A stretch of 13,244 nt of DNA from JAPLLS01 sp041309145 (GTDB lineage Bacteria; Omnitrophota; Gorgyraeia; Gygaellales; Profunditerraquicolaceae), in NCBI GenBank assembly GCA_041309145.1, contig JBFZAG010000150.1, positions 1 through 13,244 of the forward strand, read 5' to 3'. Below are positions 13,204-13,244 of the stretch, piece by piece. How positions within the stretch are numbered: position 1 is the first letter of the stretch; every line of letters starts with the position of its first letter. The notes below the pieces were generated by a model, which had not been told where the DNA came from, did no database searches, and worked only from the letters and a program-made list of their open reading frames with translations. The position numbers and the translations under genes were made by a program.

Positions 13204-13244
13204 TTAATTTCCTAATGCTTTCACGATCTCCGGCAAAACTTCAG
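13204..13244 (-). CDS. Possible 3' end of an upstream gene, cut by the window edge
   Basis: The last 39 readable bases spell an open frame ending EVLPEIVKALGN and a TAA at 13204-13206, 18 bases before the flavodoxin start. The helical, charged ending is like a normal protein C-terminus, and the spacing fits an operon. Only 12 residues are visible, so no family can be named, and the other two frames are closed or less natural. Confidence 0.35.
   Translation of the reverse strand, partial: EVLPEIVKALGN

Noticed and set aside
1..13244. CRISPR arrays, phage genes, toxin-antitoxin or defence systems, tRNA or rRNA genes
   Set aside because: None was seen on reading both strands; the content is metabolic and housekeeping, with only the palindromic elements suggesting mobility.

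Overview
The window is a gene-dense stretch of bacterial chromosome. It reads almost entirely on the minus strand; one gene, a PpiD/SurA-like folding factor, is on the plus strand. It encodes a four-subunit pyruvate:ferredoxin oxidoreductase with its own small ferredoxin, which points to an anaerobe or fermenter. It also encodes a Minf_1886-family protein (a small family known mainly from Planctomycetes/Verrucomicrobia relatives) and a tiny Lys/Arg-rich AURKAIP1/COX24-type protein. With the base composition, the gene mix and the recurring GGGGACG palindromes, the best guess is a member of the PVC superphylum, possibly Omnitrophota. That placement is inference, not proof.

Layout. (1) 1-2939, minus: hisG (long form), a 33-residue COX24-like ribosome-associated protein that is easily missed, a secreted TPR protein, and the N-terminal half of a split transketolase running off the left edge. 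A consensus-like promoter (TTTACA-17 bp-TATAAT) and a GC-rich leader hairpin precede hisG. (2) 3104-4587, plus: the membrane-anchored PpiD/SurA-like protein with its own promoter, divergent from hisG. (3) 4588-4755: a convergent junction with a large composite palindrome and a bidirectional terminator. (4) 4756-8148, minus: porG-porD-porA-porB followed by a Thermotoga-type [4Fe-4S] ferredoxin. The operon starts at a TTGACA promoter whose spacer contains eight G in a row. It is interrupted by a structured 137-nt insert between porG and porD and by a leaky-looking terminator hairpin before the ferredoxin. (5) 8151-9710, minus: a MetE/UROD-superfamily protein and a Minf_1886 protein, bracketed by two more GGGGACG palindromes. 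(6) 9738-13244, minus: YbaB/EbfC, a PNPOx-like flavoprotein, a stand-alone LUD-domain protein, a TlpA/ResA-like thioredoxin, CcdA, CutA and a flavodoxin-like protein. These are tightly packed, several with overlapping or abutting ends.

How the genes fit together. The Por complex oxidises pyruvate to acetyl-CoA and passes electrons to ferredoxin, probably including the 60-residue one encoded just behind it. CcdA and the TlpA-like protein form a thiol-reducing relay across the membrane. The split transketolase and HisG belong to pentose phosphate and histidine metabolism (PRPP use).

There is no sign of a defence system, prophage, CRISPR array, tRNA or rRNA. The most interesting non-genic signal is a family of three long palindromes with GGGGACGnTTCT arms, each starting within four bases of a stop codon. 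No stretch longer than 300 bases lacks a gene.
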